Part shown: positions 1-10,297 of the stretch, piece after piece
How the letters are laid out: the number at the start of each line of letters is the position of its first letter
Position numbering within the stretch: position 1 is the stretch's first letter
Assembly: GCA_964019165.1 (NCBI GenBank)
Contig: OZ025276.1
Coordinates: 2,665,840 to 2,729,839 of the forward strand
Length of the DNA stretch: 64,000 nucleotides
Source of the DNA: Mastigias papua
Taxonomy: Eukaryota; Cnidaria; Scyphozoa; Rhizostomeae; Mastigiidae
Direction of reading: 5' to 3'
Position numbers and translations under genes: made by a program
Notes under the pieces: generated by a model
The model's database searches: none
What the model was told of the DNA's origin: nothing
Seen by the model: the letters and a program-made list of their open reading frames with translations, nothing else

Positions 1-145
1 TGTGTCACTTTCTACAATTTTTCTCCAGTCACCTTGTCTTGTCCTTGTTGTGCCATCAATATCAGTGAAGCCTTCAGGACAATACTGACTGTTCTCAGAA
101 GTCGTGCTTTGCATCAAATAATTGTGCTAAGCAATGGATGTCTTA
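1..145 (-). pseudogene. Harbinger-B transposase, C-terminal fragment
   Basis: Read on the minus strand from 145 down, this stretch continues the transposase interrupted at 3546. Counting the duplicated TTA once, the frame runs from the T-K pair into a HNYLM-like motif and a C-terminal YCPEGF...GDWR segment, as in PIF/Harbinger DDE_Tnp_4 proteins. One in-frame TAG stands where a Leu is expected just before HNYLM. The fragment runs off the left edge. Continuity with 3546-4527 is seen directly; the family is recognised by motif. Confidence 0.75.
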
Positions 146-391
146 GGCTATGTTCACATTGCTCCGTATTCGTATTTATCCGTTTTCATTTTGATCCGTT
201 TTACCTGTTCACACTGCTCGGGGTACATTTGAAAATGCTACGAAAGCGATGAAGCGTTCACATTGCTTGTATCAGGATAAAAAGGAAAACGCTTTGACAA
301 CGAGGTCATCCTCTCTTTCTATGAACTTAGGAATTTTGGCGCCGAGTCGCATTTTGTTTGTTTTCGTGAAGCTCATCAAACAAGAAAGGAT

Positions 392-1333
392 ATGCCACCA
401 AAACGTAAGGTAGCAGGCGAAGAAACTATTTTCACGTGGACAGATGATGAAAGCCTGCTGTTACTCAACATAACTGCAGACTATAAGAATCAAAATATCT
501 CCGAAGGACTGGACTGGGAGAGCATACAGAATAAGTATGCTGATATTGCAGAGAGGATGGTTGAAGCTCTTCAGAAATACAACAAGCAAGGCAGCTCTGG
601 AAAAGAGTACAAGCACAAACCTGAAGAAAGTACCAAAGAGAAGGGTGCCACAAAGGTGAAGGCAGTAAGAAAGAAATATCGAATTGCAGTGGACACGGGA
701 AGTAGGAGTGGTCAGGGCAGAGTCATACTTCTGTATTTTCATGACTGTGAGGCTATTTGGGGTGGTTCGCCTGCCACCACGAAAATCAAGAGTGGCATTG
801 AATCTTCAGTAATCGAAGAAAGCCAGGACAGTAGCAGTATTGATATGTTTCCTAAATCAACTGATGAATCTGATTTAGATGAAACTGCCTTTTCATCAGG
901 AGCATCCTCATCTGGTTTGGCATCTACAACACCAGCAAAGGGAGTCAATAAGAGAAGGGCACTTCTGGATGAGACTCTTGCAAAACACAAAAAACAAAAA
1001 CTGCACAAAAAGTGTTCAATGGAGTCTCAGTTTCTCAGGTTAGCTAAGGAAGAGGTGGAAGTGAAAAAAGACATGATTGAGCAGCAAAAGCAAAGTGATG
1101 AGGACTACAAAAAGACCATGAGTACATTAGCTGGGGCCATGGAAAACTTGAGTAAATCTATCAGTGATGGCTTTTGCTCATTAAGATCCATACTTTCTCC
1201 AGTTCATGCAAGACCTGCACCATATAACTATCATAACTATGTTCAGTCAGGTGGTTCATCATTTGGGCAACAGTTCTATGACAATAGCTTCATAATCCAT
1301 GAAAATAATGGTGAGCCAGAATCAGAATTTTAA
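392..1333 (+). CDS. Harbinger-A Myb/SANT-like DNA-binding protein
   Basis: This 313-residue intact frame begins with a basic MPPKRK leader. A Myb/SANT-like domain follows at about residues 12-110 (TWTDDESLLLL near the start, aromatic and Trp positions spaced as in trihelix/SANT folds). A Ser-rich acidic middle (about 130-180) and a Lys/Glu-rich coiled-coil-like stretch (about 190-260) come next. In this superfamily the partner is thought to carry the transposase into the nucleus and bind the termini. It lies just inside the left TIR and faces the transposase gene. The first ATG after the stop-containing leader is used as start; an upstream intron cannot be excluded. Confidence 0.82.
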   Translation: MPPKRKVAGEETIFTWTDDESLLLLNITADYKNQNISEGLDWESIQNKYADIAERMVEALQKYNKQGSSGKEYKHKPEESTKEKGATKVKAVRKKYRIAVDTGSRSGQGRVILLYFHDCEAIWGGSPATTKIKSGIESSVIEESQDSSSIDMFPKSTDESDLDETAFSSGASSSGLASTTPAKGVNKRRALLDETLAKHKKQKLHKKCSMESQFLRLAKEEVEVKKDMIEQQKQSDEDYKKTMSTLAGAMENLSKSISDGFCSLRSILSPVHARPAPYNYHNYVQSGGSSFGQQFYDNSFIIHENNGEPESEF

Positions 1334-1985
1334 GAGATGGATACATACATGTTTTCAAAGAATGCTAGAACAAAAGTAATTTGATATCTTAAAAATGTTA
1401 AAATATTGTAACATTTTAAGGTATCAAATTGCAAATTTCAACTTTAGCTATTGATGGGTAAATAAGAAAACAGAATACACAAACAAAAAATATGCATGAT
1501 TATAATGTCAGTACAGCTTTACAAAGATGAACAAAATATATTCTTAATGAAATAGCTAGTGAAACAACAAATATCATAAACCATTGGCTATCATATCACA
1601 AAGATTTCAAAAGAAAAAGCAGAATTTACTCATGAAAAGTAACAAAAGTATTGTATCTGAGGTTTCACAAAACAAAGTAGTGACTTCTGCTTGATTGATG
1701 AAAATTGACAAGAGTAACTTTGAAGACTTTTTTGAAAGTATCTTGTTACAGGATACTATTATTCAGCCAAATTATTACCTATACCTCATTACAAGACACA
1801 GTTACTGGGTGTAGAGATAATCTTACTACAGGATACTGTTACTATTTTTCAGTATCTAAGTAATATCTTTAAGATAGCAAAATAAGATATTGCCCATCTC
1901 TGTTTACAAATCTGTTTTTCTCTATATGTTGACTTTGAGTAGCTTTAAGTGAAATTAGTACTGTATGATTCAGTGGCCTTCATCT
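1334..1985. other. non-coding spacer between the convergent Harbinger-A genes, with a hairpin
   Basis: No coding sequence is seen. The spacer carries a strong imperfect hairpin at 1379-1430: arms of 22 bases (1379-1400 and 1409-1430) with an 8-base loop AAATATTG. It lies about 45 bases after the stop of the Myb-like gene. It may help end or stabilise the converging transcripts; that role is inference. Confidence 0.6.
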
Positions 1986-3284
1986 TCATGGATCAAAGTA
2001 CTGCATCACTGTTCTTCTTATTCTTGCTCCTTCCGCCTCATTAGGGTTTATTTTTGGCCTGCATTTTTCCATCTGTGGCTGGAAGTCCTTGTCATAATCT
2101 ATTGCGCTGCAAACTTTGTCATGGGTAACAGTTTCATTGTGAATTTCACAAAAAATATGCAATACAAAACATGCATATATGACAGGGGGTAAATCATAAA
2201 TGTTGATATCCATGATTCGACGGAGTGCTGGGAATCTAGCCTTGAGTCTGCCAAATGCACACTCAATAACCATTCTTGATTTACATAGCATTAGACCAAA
2301 GTATTGCTCTTGCCTTGTATTGCCACCATTTGGAAACTCTTTTATCAAATATGGTAGTAAGGGATAAGCGGGATCTCCAAGCAAAAACACAGGAATTTCT
2401 TGCTCCCCAGGTACAACTTCTCTTGGGCACGGGGGAATGTCTCCTTTTCGCAGCCTATGATTGAGGTGTGAAGTAGTACAAATATGAGCATCATGAACGC
2501 TCCCTGGCCACTCAACAACAACATCTGTAAAGCAGTATTTATAATCGCAACTGGCCTGACCATTGATGCTATATCTTGATTTACGATTTATGTAGTCAAC
2601 AGAATTTTCTTCAGGCTGTCTTATATCTATATGAGTACCATCAATGGCCCCTAAACACCGAGGAAATCCAAATTTCAAGAAGAACTTGTCAACACTGTCC
2701 CTAACTTCCTCCTTGGTGGATGGCATTTTTATATACTTTGGACCTAGTATATGTGCAATAACAAACGTTGTTTGCCTGATAATGACCGAAGTGGTTGATT
2801 TACCTATCCCAAAAGCATTTGATATCTTTCGATAATGAGATTCATCTGATAAATAATAGAGGGTTACAGCAACTTGCAGCTCAACACTTAATGGAATCCG
2901 AAAGTTTGACTTCTTTTTGGTGAGGAATGGACGCAGTTCATGGCACAGCCTGTAGACATTGTCCCTCGAAAGTCTACAATTCTCTTTCCATTCTGTTGCC
3001 ACTACTCTTTCTGCAAGGAACTTTGACCACCAGTTGCTTGTTCGTCCTGGACGAATCCAGAACTTTCGGCCATTCGAGCAATGATGACGATGCTTTCTTC
3101 TAAGAAACGTAGGCCTAAGCCCAAGTAGTGACCTTGAAGTGGCCAGGAATCCTATAGCAGCCCTTCTTTTCCTTTGAATGTAGAGCTGGTTAACAACACG
3201 TACAACTGCTAGCAGACTTTTCAAACAATTCACTGCTACTACGATTCCTCCAAGTACTGTACTAACCTCGAGTGAATCGGCCAT
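1986..3284 (-). CDS. Harbinger-A DDE transposase (HARBI1/PIF1-like)
   Basis: This 432-residue intact frame is the typical length for the family. A helix-turn-helix-like region (about 146-170) precedes a DDE_Tnp_4 catalytic core. Candidate catalytic residues are D215 (GAIDGTHID), D304 (LLGDPAYPLL) and E341 (VIECAFGRLKARF). The conserved GSVHDAHI motif lies at about 261-268. The N-terminal 40 residues are hydrophobic and unlike most family members, so the true start could be downstream. It would cut and rejoin the TIRs with a 3-bp TTA target. All catalytic positions are present, so it could be active. Confidence 0.92.
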   Translation of the reverse strand: MADSLEVSTVLGGIVVAVNCLKSLLAVVRVVNQLYIQRKRRAAIGFLATSRSLLGLRPTFLRRKHRHHCSNGRKFWIRPGRTSNWWSKFLAERVVATEWKENCRLSRDNVYRLCHELRPFLTKKKSNFRIPLSVELQVAVTLYYLSDESHYRKISNAFGIGKSTTSVIIRQTTFVIAHILGPKYIKMPSTKEEVRDSVDKFFLKFGFPRCLGAIDGTHIDIRQPEENSVDYINRKSRYSINGQASCDYKYCFTDVVVEWPGSVHDAHICTTSHLNHRLRKGDIPPCPREVVPGEQEIPVFLLGDPAYPLLPYLIKEFPNGGNTRQEQYFGLMLCKSRMVIECAFGRLKARFPALRRIMDINIYDLPPVIYACFVLHIFCEIHNETVTHDKVCSAIDYDKDFQPQMEKCRPKINPNEAEGARIRRTVMQYFDP

Positions 3285-3545
3285 GTTGAGAGACGTTGTT
3301 TAAATTGGCGCGCTCACAGCATCTTATTGAGTTGTTGCTGTTGTTAGCGTTTTCAAAAATATCTGTTGTCGGTGTTCACATTGGGTTTTGCGTTTTCAAA
3401 AGTCTCCGTTTTCAAAAGTCTCCGTTTTCGATGTGCGTTTTCAAAAGTATCCGTTTTCATAGCGGAGCAATGTGAACGCAAGGTGAAAACGGATACTTTT
3501 TTATCTGTTTTCATTCGAATACGGAGCAATGTGAATGGGGCCTTA

Positions 3546-4527
3546 GTGTAAGACTCAACATGTTCAACTTTTGCATTAGTTGGTCGACTGGAGATACGAA
3601 ATCTGGCAGTTAAAATGCCAAATGCCTTTTCAATAATTCTCCTTGCATGACTGATTTGGTAGTTGGCAATGACTTTCTCAATTTCCATTCTGGTCTCTGA
3701 GTAAGGTTTAATGATGTTCATTCTCAAGGGAAAGGCGTCATCTGCCACAAAGATATATGGGAATTCATGTGTAGTTCCTCTCAATACTTTTGGCTTAGGA
3801 ACAGCTAAACGATTGTTTGTGATGCAATGGCCTATATTGCTATTTGCAAAGACACCAGCATCACTTTGACGGCCTGCCTCCCCGATGTCCACCATAATAA
3901 ATTCATAGCTTGCATTGCAAATAGCAAGAAGGACAATAGAAAATGGTTTTTTATAGTTAAAAACCAGGGAACCACTTCTTGCAGGAGCAACAATATTAAC
4001 GTGTTTGCCATCCATAGCACCAAGACAAGTTGGGAAATTCCATCTACGTTCCATTTCTGAAGCTACAACGTGCCACTGATCAGGTGTTTTTGGCACTTCC
4101 ATGAAACCCTCCTTTGTTAAAACTTCCCAAAGTGCATCACATGTCTCTGGACTTATTCTTCCAACTGTTGTTTGGCTCATCCTGTACCTTGCTGCAAGGC
4201 TTACATGGGAATCACCACTTGCCAAGTATCTCAGAGTCAACACAATCTTTCTTCAGGGCAAATCGCTTCCCTGTGTACACTGTCTTTAAGTATCAATGGT
4301 GCTACCCAGTTAGTCAATTCTTCCAGTTGGGAGGGAGTCATCCTAAACATTTTGAAAGGGAATTCGTGGTCATGAAGCCGCATTTCCCTGACAAGAGTAG
4401 TGTACTCTCCCTTCTCCTTTCTCTCTGCAAACATTCTGCGAACCCAAAACATTTTTCTATATTTTCTCTGCTTTCTCCTTCGATGCAGTGCCAGCAAAAC
4501 CAACAGGTCCTCAGATGACAAGTTCAT
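3546..4527 (-). pseudogene. Harbinger-B DDE transposase, N-terminal and catalytic part
   Basis: Two overlapping frames (4527-4237 and 4243-3546) form one transposase with a one-base shift near 4240. The first gives an N-terminal region rich in RRRKQRKYR and the MTPSQLEEL motif. The second gives the helix-turn-helix (SLAARYRMSQTTV) and the core with CLGAMDGKHV (first Asp), FVADDAFPL (second Asp) and RRIIEKAFGIL (Glu). The gene then breaks at the TTA duplicated by Harbinger-A and resumes at 1-145. A frameshift, a nonsense codon and the insertion make it dead. Confidence 0.88.
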
Positions 4528-4674
4528 GATGCAAATGAACTATTTCGCAGACGGATTTCTCTAAAGAATGTCGCCAACTGGAAACTCACTTGCGAAATAT
4601 TTCTCGAGAAATTTTACGCGCGAAAAAGTTCTCGAGAACAATGTCGCTAAGTTTTTTCTCACTGGAAAGTGGCC
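3546..4674. mobile_element. Harbinger-B, right-hand part (remainder at 1-145 and off-window)
   Basis: The right terminus read inward is GGCCACTTTCCAGTGAG, followed outside by TTA (4675-4677). The same terminus occurs on the small derivative at 25638-26332. Two TTCTCGAGAA-type palindromes lie in the subterminal region near 4600-4640. The other TIR is left of the window. The element is interrupted by Harbinger-A at 146-3542 and is itself inserted in the gypsy RNase H region. Confidence 0.82.
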
Positions 4675-4677
4675 TTA

Positions 4678-5804
4678 CTATTGTGGCTCCTAGACCTCCA
4701 TAACTGGCATCAACTTGCAAGGTTACTTCTTTGGCCATATCATACAACATGAGAATGTTGGGATTTGTGAGGGCTTTCTTAACATTGTCAAAAGCAATCT
4801 GTGTTTCTCCTCCCAGACAAAATGTGCATGTTTCTTAAGTACTTCTCGCAGTGGAGCTGTAATGTCTGACATGTGCTGAATGAACGTTGAGATGTAGTTA
4901 ATCATTCCTAGCAGCCTCTGCACATCACCTTTGCCCTGTGGTGTACAGTAATCTAGACTAGCACTGATTTTTTTCTCATCAGGCAAAATGCCATTTTGAG
5001 TAAGTTTGTCCCCAAGATACTTAATCTCTGTAAGCCGAACTTCACATTTATCTTGATTTAGAGTAAGACCAAAGTCTTTAATTCTATCAAGACATTTCTT
5101 CAAATTTCTGTCATGTTGTTCTAAAGTTTTTCCCCATATCAGGAAATCATCAATTACAGTTTCGACGCCCTTCATATTTCTGAATTTTTCATCACTGGAT
5201 CTGTGAAAAACCTCTTGTGCAAAAACAATACCAAAAGGAATCACCCAAAATCTGTATCTACCCATGTGTGTAGTAAATGTTGTTAGATAGGAAGATTCTT
5301 CATCCAAAGGGATTTGCCAATATCCTGAAGTGGCACCAGGCTAACTGAAATAGCGTATTCCAGCAAGTCTGCTGGTGAGTTCTTGTTTAGTTGGTAGTTG
5401 ATAAGGCTCTCTTTCAATCACTTTATTTAAGTCACGAGGGTCAATACAAATTTGGAGCTTTCCAGACTTCTTCTTATTACCCACCATACTATTCACCCAT
5501 GGGGGGGGGGGGGCTCCTCAACTTTCTTTATGATACCCTTTCTCTCCATGCTTGAAAGTTCATTTTGAACCCTCTCTCTTGGTGACATAGGACTTTTCCT
5601 TGGTGCATGCACTACAGGCACTGCACCCTCCTTTACTTTGATATGATAGGGTTCTGCAATACACCCAAGTACTTCAAAAAGTGGCTTGTATTGTTGCAAA
5701 ATCGCCTGAGTTGTCATGTCAATGAGAACATCTGGATCTTGTGGTGTATCTTTGTGTACTGGATCCACATTAAGTAATGAATTGTAACTTTTTTGAACTT
5801 TCAC
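4678..5804 (-). pseudogene. Gypsy-1 pol: reverse transcriptase and start of RNase H
   Basis: From 5804 downward the frame reads the linker before RT (KEGAVPVVHAPRK, then VQNELSSMERKGIIKK). A homopolymer break follows at 5501-5514, then WVNSMV and the RT palm. The first palm motif reads PGATSGYWQI where an Asp is expected, next to an in-frame stop. The second catalytic box is present as VIDDFLIWG. RNase H begins with LQVDASYGGLGA (first catalytic Asp) and is cut at 4678 by Harbinger-B. The enzyme would copy the element RNA; here it is a relic. Confidence 0.88.
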
Positions 5805-6504
5805 AACCTAAAAGTGATTTGTGTTCATTGACCACATGAAACTCTAAAATCTCCTCTTGCCCCTTTATGTTTTGACAACGTAAAAACCATTTTCCAAGAA
5901 CTGGAATAACATGTCCCCCATAAGCTGTAAGTCTTTCCTTAGGTGGCCTGAGCTGTGCTGTTTGTTGAGATTTAGGTACAACTGTTTGACAATCTTGGCT
6001 GCTAAGCAAATGTGCTTCTGCACCAGAATCAATTGTAATGTCCATAAGGTGCCCATTAATTTGGATCTTGGTAGTTTTTGTGGATTTCTCAACTCTATCA
6101 ATAATAATGATATCTATCTCGCCAAATGCTGAGTCATCATCAGCCTCTTGAACATCTTGAACATCCTTCGTCCAGCAGCACTTGGCAAAGTGATTGCGCT
6201 TGTTACATTTAGAACACATTTTCCCAAACGCTGGACATTTTCGTGGTGCATGTTTTGCACCACACGATTTGCAGGATTTTGTTGGAGTTTGTCTTTGGAC
6301 TTTCTTGAATTTTGTTTGAAGCTTTTGGTACTTTTGGGTTATCTCTTCTATTGCTCCCTCCTCTTGGCTCTCAGCAGTTTTGATCCTAGCCGTTTGCTGT
6401 GTGGACATTTCAGCAGCACGAAGCATAGTGACTGCCTTTTCCAGGCTTAAATCGTCTGCATGGAGTAATCTTTCTCTCATTGAATGATCTCTAATTCCAA
6501 GCAC
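5770..6504 (-). pseudogene. Gypsy-1 nucleocapsid and aspartic protease
   Basis: The 244-residue frame has two zinc knuckles, C78-C81-H85-C90 and C97-C100-H105-C109, after a basic Gln/Lys-rich linker. A retropepsin-like active site follows at D159-S160-G161 (ITIDSGAEAHLLS) with flanking beta-strand pattern. It overlaps the pol frame by 35 bases at its 3' end. The upstream capsid frame overlaps by 28 bases in another register, consistent with a shift mutation rather than a clean gag start. Confidence 0.85.
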
Positions 6505-6947
6505 CAGCCGGTCTGTCTAAGGCTGTCCCTTAAAGCTGCAAATTCACACGTAGTAACAAGATTTCGTAACTCTGTAACATATGCATTACTTGACTCAGAT
6601 TCCTTTTGGCTTCTAGAAGTAAATACATATCTCTCATAGGTAAGATTTTTCTTTGGATTACAATAAGCTCTGAATTTATCCTTTACTTCTTTTAAGGTCC
6701 TCTGCCACACCTCCCCTGTTTAAGTGGTTACAAACTCAGGCTGATCAAATTCAAAGCTGCGGTATACTTCCCGGGCTCGTTCTCCAGCACATAAAAGGAA
6801 ATATGAAACTTTCTCCATTTCACTCTTCTTTACCAACTCTGTAAGTTCTAAAAGCTTACAATGTTCTTCAAAACCATTATAATTTGCAGTCAAATTACCT
6901 TCTAAAATACGCTCCTTTGGCGGTGCCCACATCATTGCAGAGGCCAT
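6477..6947 (-). pseudogene. Gypsy-1 gag capsid region
   Basis: Two pieces (6947-6720 and 6710-6477) separated by a stop together give a gypsy-type capsid. The start is MASAMMWAPP, followed by the conserved layout ending in CNPKKNLTYERYVF...NAYVTELRNLVTTCEFAALRD. The first ATG lies about 100 bases inside the primer-binding site. This layout matches K02A2.6-like invertebrate gypsy gag. It is inactive because of the stop at 6720. Confidence 0.75.
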
Positions 6948-7048
6948 GGCAAATTTCTATTAGACTTGCCCGACTGAAGTGTTCTGACACAAGTCACTAA
7001 TGTCCACACTCTACTACTTCACAGATTCAACACTGTATACCTTTTGTA

Positions 7049-7065
7049 CCCCACTTCTGGTACCA
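7049..7065 (-). promoter_or_regulatory. Gypsy-1 primer-binding site
   Basis: On the minus strand TGGTACCAGAAGTGGGG directly follows a sequence ending in ACAACA. TGG plus a stretch complementary to a tRNA 3' end is the normal first-strand primer site after a 5' LTR. The tRNA species is not determined. Confidence 0.65.
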
Positions 7066-7160
7066 TGTTGTAACTTCGATAGAGTTTTAATACACAGAAA
7101 ACATGTCATGAAGTCAACGTCAACATAACATAACTCATCAGGGCCTGGGCCCAACATAAC
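7066..7160 (-). repeat. possible Gypsy-1 5' LTR (very short)
   Basis: The boundary next to the primer site is good (minus-strand end ACAACA). The outer boundary is a guess: a TGTTATGTTGGG start near 7160 would make a ~95-bp LTR, because LINE ORF1-like coding resumes at about 7175. An ATTAAA sequence lies inside. The second LTR is off-window, so the length cannot be verified. Confidence 0.3.
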
Positions 7161-7169
7161 ATATAAAAA

Positions 7170-7781
7170 GCAACTACAACAGCAACATAAATACAAAACA
7201 GTTTCTCATTTGCCAGTTCAACAAGTGAATGGAATGGTTAGTTAAGTCTAATGTGATTTTATATTGATTTGAATTCTTCCATGCTCTGTAAACGAGTGAA
7301 CAATGTCTGAATGTGGTGAACCTAACTATCATCAAGATGACTTTCCAGTTATCAAAACTCCTCTGCACACTTTATGTGCCTTGTCGACAGTATTACAAGG
7401 GATTGACATCCCCAGTTTGTCAGAGACATTTTGCACTTTACTGAGGCAGTCCGCACTCCTCTCCGTGGCTTCATCCTCCAAGGCTTCACCCTCCGAGGGT
7501 ATATCAATCCCATTTATTCACCGAAATAACCTACACTGGTATTGCTCTACATCATCATTGGATTTTACCAGGTGATTAATGTGATAGTCAACTACGGCGA
7601 TTTTGTCTTGCATCTTGGAAATAACTTCCTTCAGGTCATTAAGTGTTTCCATTAGTTTTCAAATGCGATCTATCATAGCCATTTTTTCTTCTAGATTTTC
7701 AAATTTATCAAACAACTTCTCCAGACTTATACCTGTGTCCTGTGTATCAGCTCCAGGATCGCCTTTTCGTGATTTCATCAT
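7170..7781 (-). pseudogene. LINE ORF1-like RNA-binding protein, decayed
   Basis: From an ATG at 7781 the minus strand reads a coiled-coil-like stretch (LEKLFDKFENLEEKMAMIDR) and an INGIDIP...LSKVQNVSDKLGM segment. After a shift the C-terminal motif is IVRFTTFRHCSLVYRAWK and LDLTNHSIHLLN. This order (coiled coil, RRM-like, FTT.R...VYRARK) is typical of ORF1 proteins of animal non-LTR elements. Several stops and at least one frameshift are present. Its end abuts the putative gypsy LTR, so gypsy may have inserted into it. Confidence 0.6.
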
Positions 7782-7949
7782 TGTTTAGATAAAACATGTG
7801 ACCTTTGAATAGCTTGAATATAAATGAGTTTACTATGGTAAATAAATTTTTCAAAGAATGCTCGGTATACTTATCACATTCGTAAATCTTTCACCACTTG
7901 TGCGAGCCTGCTAGAAGATATCCGTCATTACAAACAGCCAATATCAGTC

Positions 7950-8720
7950 TGAATATGGTCATTTTGATCAAAAACACATTTTCTAACATATTTTTGCTCA
8001 AAATCGTTTGCAATAAGTTATTCTGAAATTATTTAGTGCAAACTTGTAATATGCATTTGATGGAAGTATAACTTATCCAAACATATGAGCTTTAGGGTTT
8101 TCAGAATGATATTGCTATATTTGGTCATTTTGGCCATAAACACATTGTTTAGCATATCTTTGCTCAAAATCATTTGCATAGTATTTTTATGAACTGGTTT
8201 AGAGCTTAATTGTAAGATGAATCAGATGGAAATAGAAAGTATCTAAGACTGTTAGTTTTGGTCATTATGGCCAAAAACACATTTTCCAACATAGGTTTGT
8301 TCAATATCATTTGCATAAAGTTATTCTGAACTTATTTAGTGCATAACTGTAAGATGAATCTGATGGAAGTATAAAGTATCTAAAAATATGAGCTTTGGGG
8401 TTTTTAGAGTGATATTGCTCTATATGGTAATTTTGGCCATAAACACATTATTTAGCATATTATTGCTCAAAATCGTTTGTATAAAATTTTTATGAACTGG
8501 TTTAGTGAATAACTGTAAGATGTATCTGATGGAAATAGAAATAATCTAAAAATATCAGTTTTGGGGGTTTTAGGGTGATATTACTATATATGGTCATTTT
8601 GGCCTAAAGCACATTATTCAGCACACTTTTGCTCAAAATCACCTTTAGAAAGTCATTGTAAATGTATATGATACATTTATAAGGTTTGTCTGATAGAAAT
8701 AAAAATAAGTGGACAGTGTC
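7950..8720. repeat. tandem satellite, unit ~166 bp, about 4.5 copies
   Basis: The phrase TGGTCATTTTGGCC...AAACACATT...TTTGCTCAAAATC...GATGGAA recurs with starts near 7954, 8121, 8259, 8424 and 8591. Spacing is about 167, 138, 165 and 167 bases; the 138-base unit lacks about 28 bases. No coding sequence is visible. It lies immediately left of the IS4EU-like element. Confidence 0.8.
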
Positions 8721-8911
8721 ATGTTTCTTGGTGAAAATGTACTTGCATGAGATAGAAGTGATACTTGTTTTTGTGTACTTAAAATTGACATTTTGAAAGA
8801 ACGTTGTCCTATATTATAATAGAGAGTTTCTGATCGACAATGTAACGAGAACGGGAACGTGAGCGAGATCTGGAACTAGCCGGTCCTGCACTTGGTCTTG
8901 CCAACAAGGAT

Positions 8912-10040
8912 TTGTCTTTTCCGATTGACGGCCGCGAGGCAGACTTGGCGCCAAAATCAAAGAAGGGGGAAATGGAGAATGTGTTATATGTGCTGCATGA
9001 GGATACTGATATTGATGATGAGGAACTTCTTCTCTTAATGCCAAATCACCATAGACATTTACAAGCTGGCCTACCGTATTTTGCATATGATAGATTCAAT
9101 AGTTTCGAACTGCACAAAGACGAATGTCAAGTGGATTTTCGCTTCAAAACAGAGGACATTTTCTGACTTGCTGCTGCTTTACAGCTCCCTGAGAAGTTCA
9201 CGTGTGAAAATGGTGTGGTTTTAGACACTATTGAAGGCCTGTGCATTGCATTGAAAAGAGTTGCATATCCTTGCAGGTATGTTGATCTTTTCCCTCGGTT
9301 TGGTAGGCCTGTATCACAGCTCTGCATGGTCACAAATAGTGTTGTAGACCATATCTATGACACATTTTGCTACCTCCTTACTAGCTTGGACCAGCCATGG
9401 TTGTCACAAAATAAGGTGCAGCTGTTTGTGGGTGCCATTAGTAACAAAGGTGCTGCTTTAGACAACTGCCGGGGCTTTGCGGATGGAACAGTTAGGCCTG
9501 TTTGTAGACCTAAACAGGATCAAAGAGCTGTTTACAATGGCCACAAAAGGGTGCATACAATAAAAGTCCAATCGTTGGTTACACCAAATGGATTAAGTGC
9601 CACCGTTTTTGGGTCCGTGGAAGGTAGGTGTCATGACAGTGCCATACTTGCAATGTCTGGGCTATTAGAGCAACTGGAGCAGCACTCATTCAGGCCAGAT
9701 GGCCACCCTTTATGCATCTATGGGGATCCAGCCTATCCACATAGAGTACATCTTCAATGCCCCTTTGCACGAAGGCCAGACCTTACTGCTGATGAACAAG
9801 CCTTCAATCAGTCAATGAGCAAGGTTCGCATTTGTGTAGAGTGGGTATTTGGAGATGTTGTACTTACTTTAAATGTACAGATTACAAAAAGGATCTCAAG
9901 GGTGGCCTAAGTGCTGTTGGCAAGATCTATGTTGTCTAAGCCTTGCTCAGAAATACTCTAACATACCTGTATGGAAACAACACGTCAGCTTTTTCCAATG
10001 TTCTACCACCAGCCCTAGATGATTACTTCAGGTGAATGAT
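8912..10040 (+). pseudogene. IS4EU-like DDE transposase relic
   Basis: The first frame (8912-9166) covers the N-terminus and ends at a TGA where family members have Arg. The second (9215-9910) carries GIEGLCIALKRVAYPCRY-like sequence, then the core: first Asp in GFADGTVR, a GRCHDSAIL motif, second Asp in YGDPAYPHR, and Glu in CVEWVFGDV. After 9850 the frame shifts; the C-terminus (KKDLKGGLSAVGKIY...LYGNNTSAFF) is readable in another register. It would be a nuclease-type transposase but is dead here. Confidence 0.8.
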
Positions 10041-10070
10041 GTGAACCAGCTGTGTTGAAAGCTAGTAGAA

Positions 10071-10297
10071 AACCAGTTTTTGTAAAACTACCATGAACAG
10101 TTTGTTTGAAAACTACCCTGAACAGTTTTTGTAAAAACTACTCTGAACAGTTTTTTGAAAACTACCAAACATAGTTTGTTTGAAAACTACCAAAAATAGT
10201 TTTTTCACAACTATCAAAAATAGTGGTTTTTGAAAACTGCCCAAACCAGTTTTTTGAAAACTACCAAAAACAGTTGTTTTGAACACTACTAAATCTA
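10071..10297. repeat. 25-bp minisatellite, about nine copies
   Basis: The unit approximates GAACAGTTTTTTGAAAACTACC plus three bases, repeated with substitutions between the transposase relic and the Myb-like gene. Each unit contains the short inverted pair AGTTTT/AAAACT. There is no unique spacer between units, so it is not CRISPR. Confidence 0.85.

Larger units (their letters stand above)
146..3542. mobile_element. Harbinger-A, complete PIF/Harbinger DNA transposon
   Basis: The element is bounded by 27-bp inverted ends that share TTCACATTGCTCCGTATTCG and differ at four of the first seven bases. It is flanked by a perfect TTA target duplication (143-145 and 3543-3545), as is standard for this superfamily. 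It holds two convergent genes, a Myb/SANT-like protein (+) and a DDE transposase (-), the normal autonomous Harbinger content. Subterminal DNA inside both ends repeats short CCGTTTTCA-type motifs. It sits inside the transposase of Harbinger-B, so it is the younger insertion. Both reading frames are open, so the copy may be recent. Confidence 0.93.
4678..7160 (-). mobile_element. Gypsy-1, minus-strand Ty3/gypsy retrotransposon, 3' part cut off by Harbinger-B
   Basis: The order on the minus strand is LTR end, primer-binding site, gag with two zinc knuckles, protease, reverse transcriptase and the start of RNase H. At 4678 the coding sequence stops against the TTA target and terminus of Harbinger-B; RNase H rest, integrase and 3' LTR would lie off the left edge. 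Several stops and shifts show it is inactive. A 14-base G/C homopolymer near 5501-5514 distorts the pol frame. Confidence 0.85.

Noticed and set aside
10071..10297. Regular short repeats resembling a CRISPR array
   Set aside because: Units are contiguous without unique spacers, degenerate, and in a eukaryotic transposon; the same holds for the 38-bp and 53-bp arrays.
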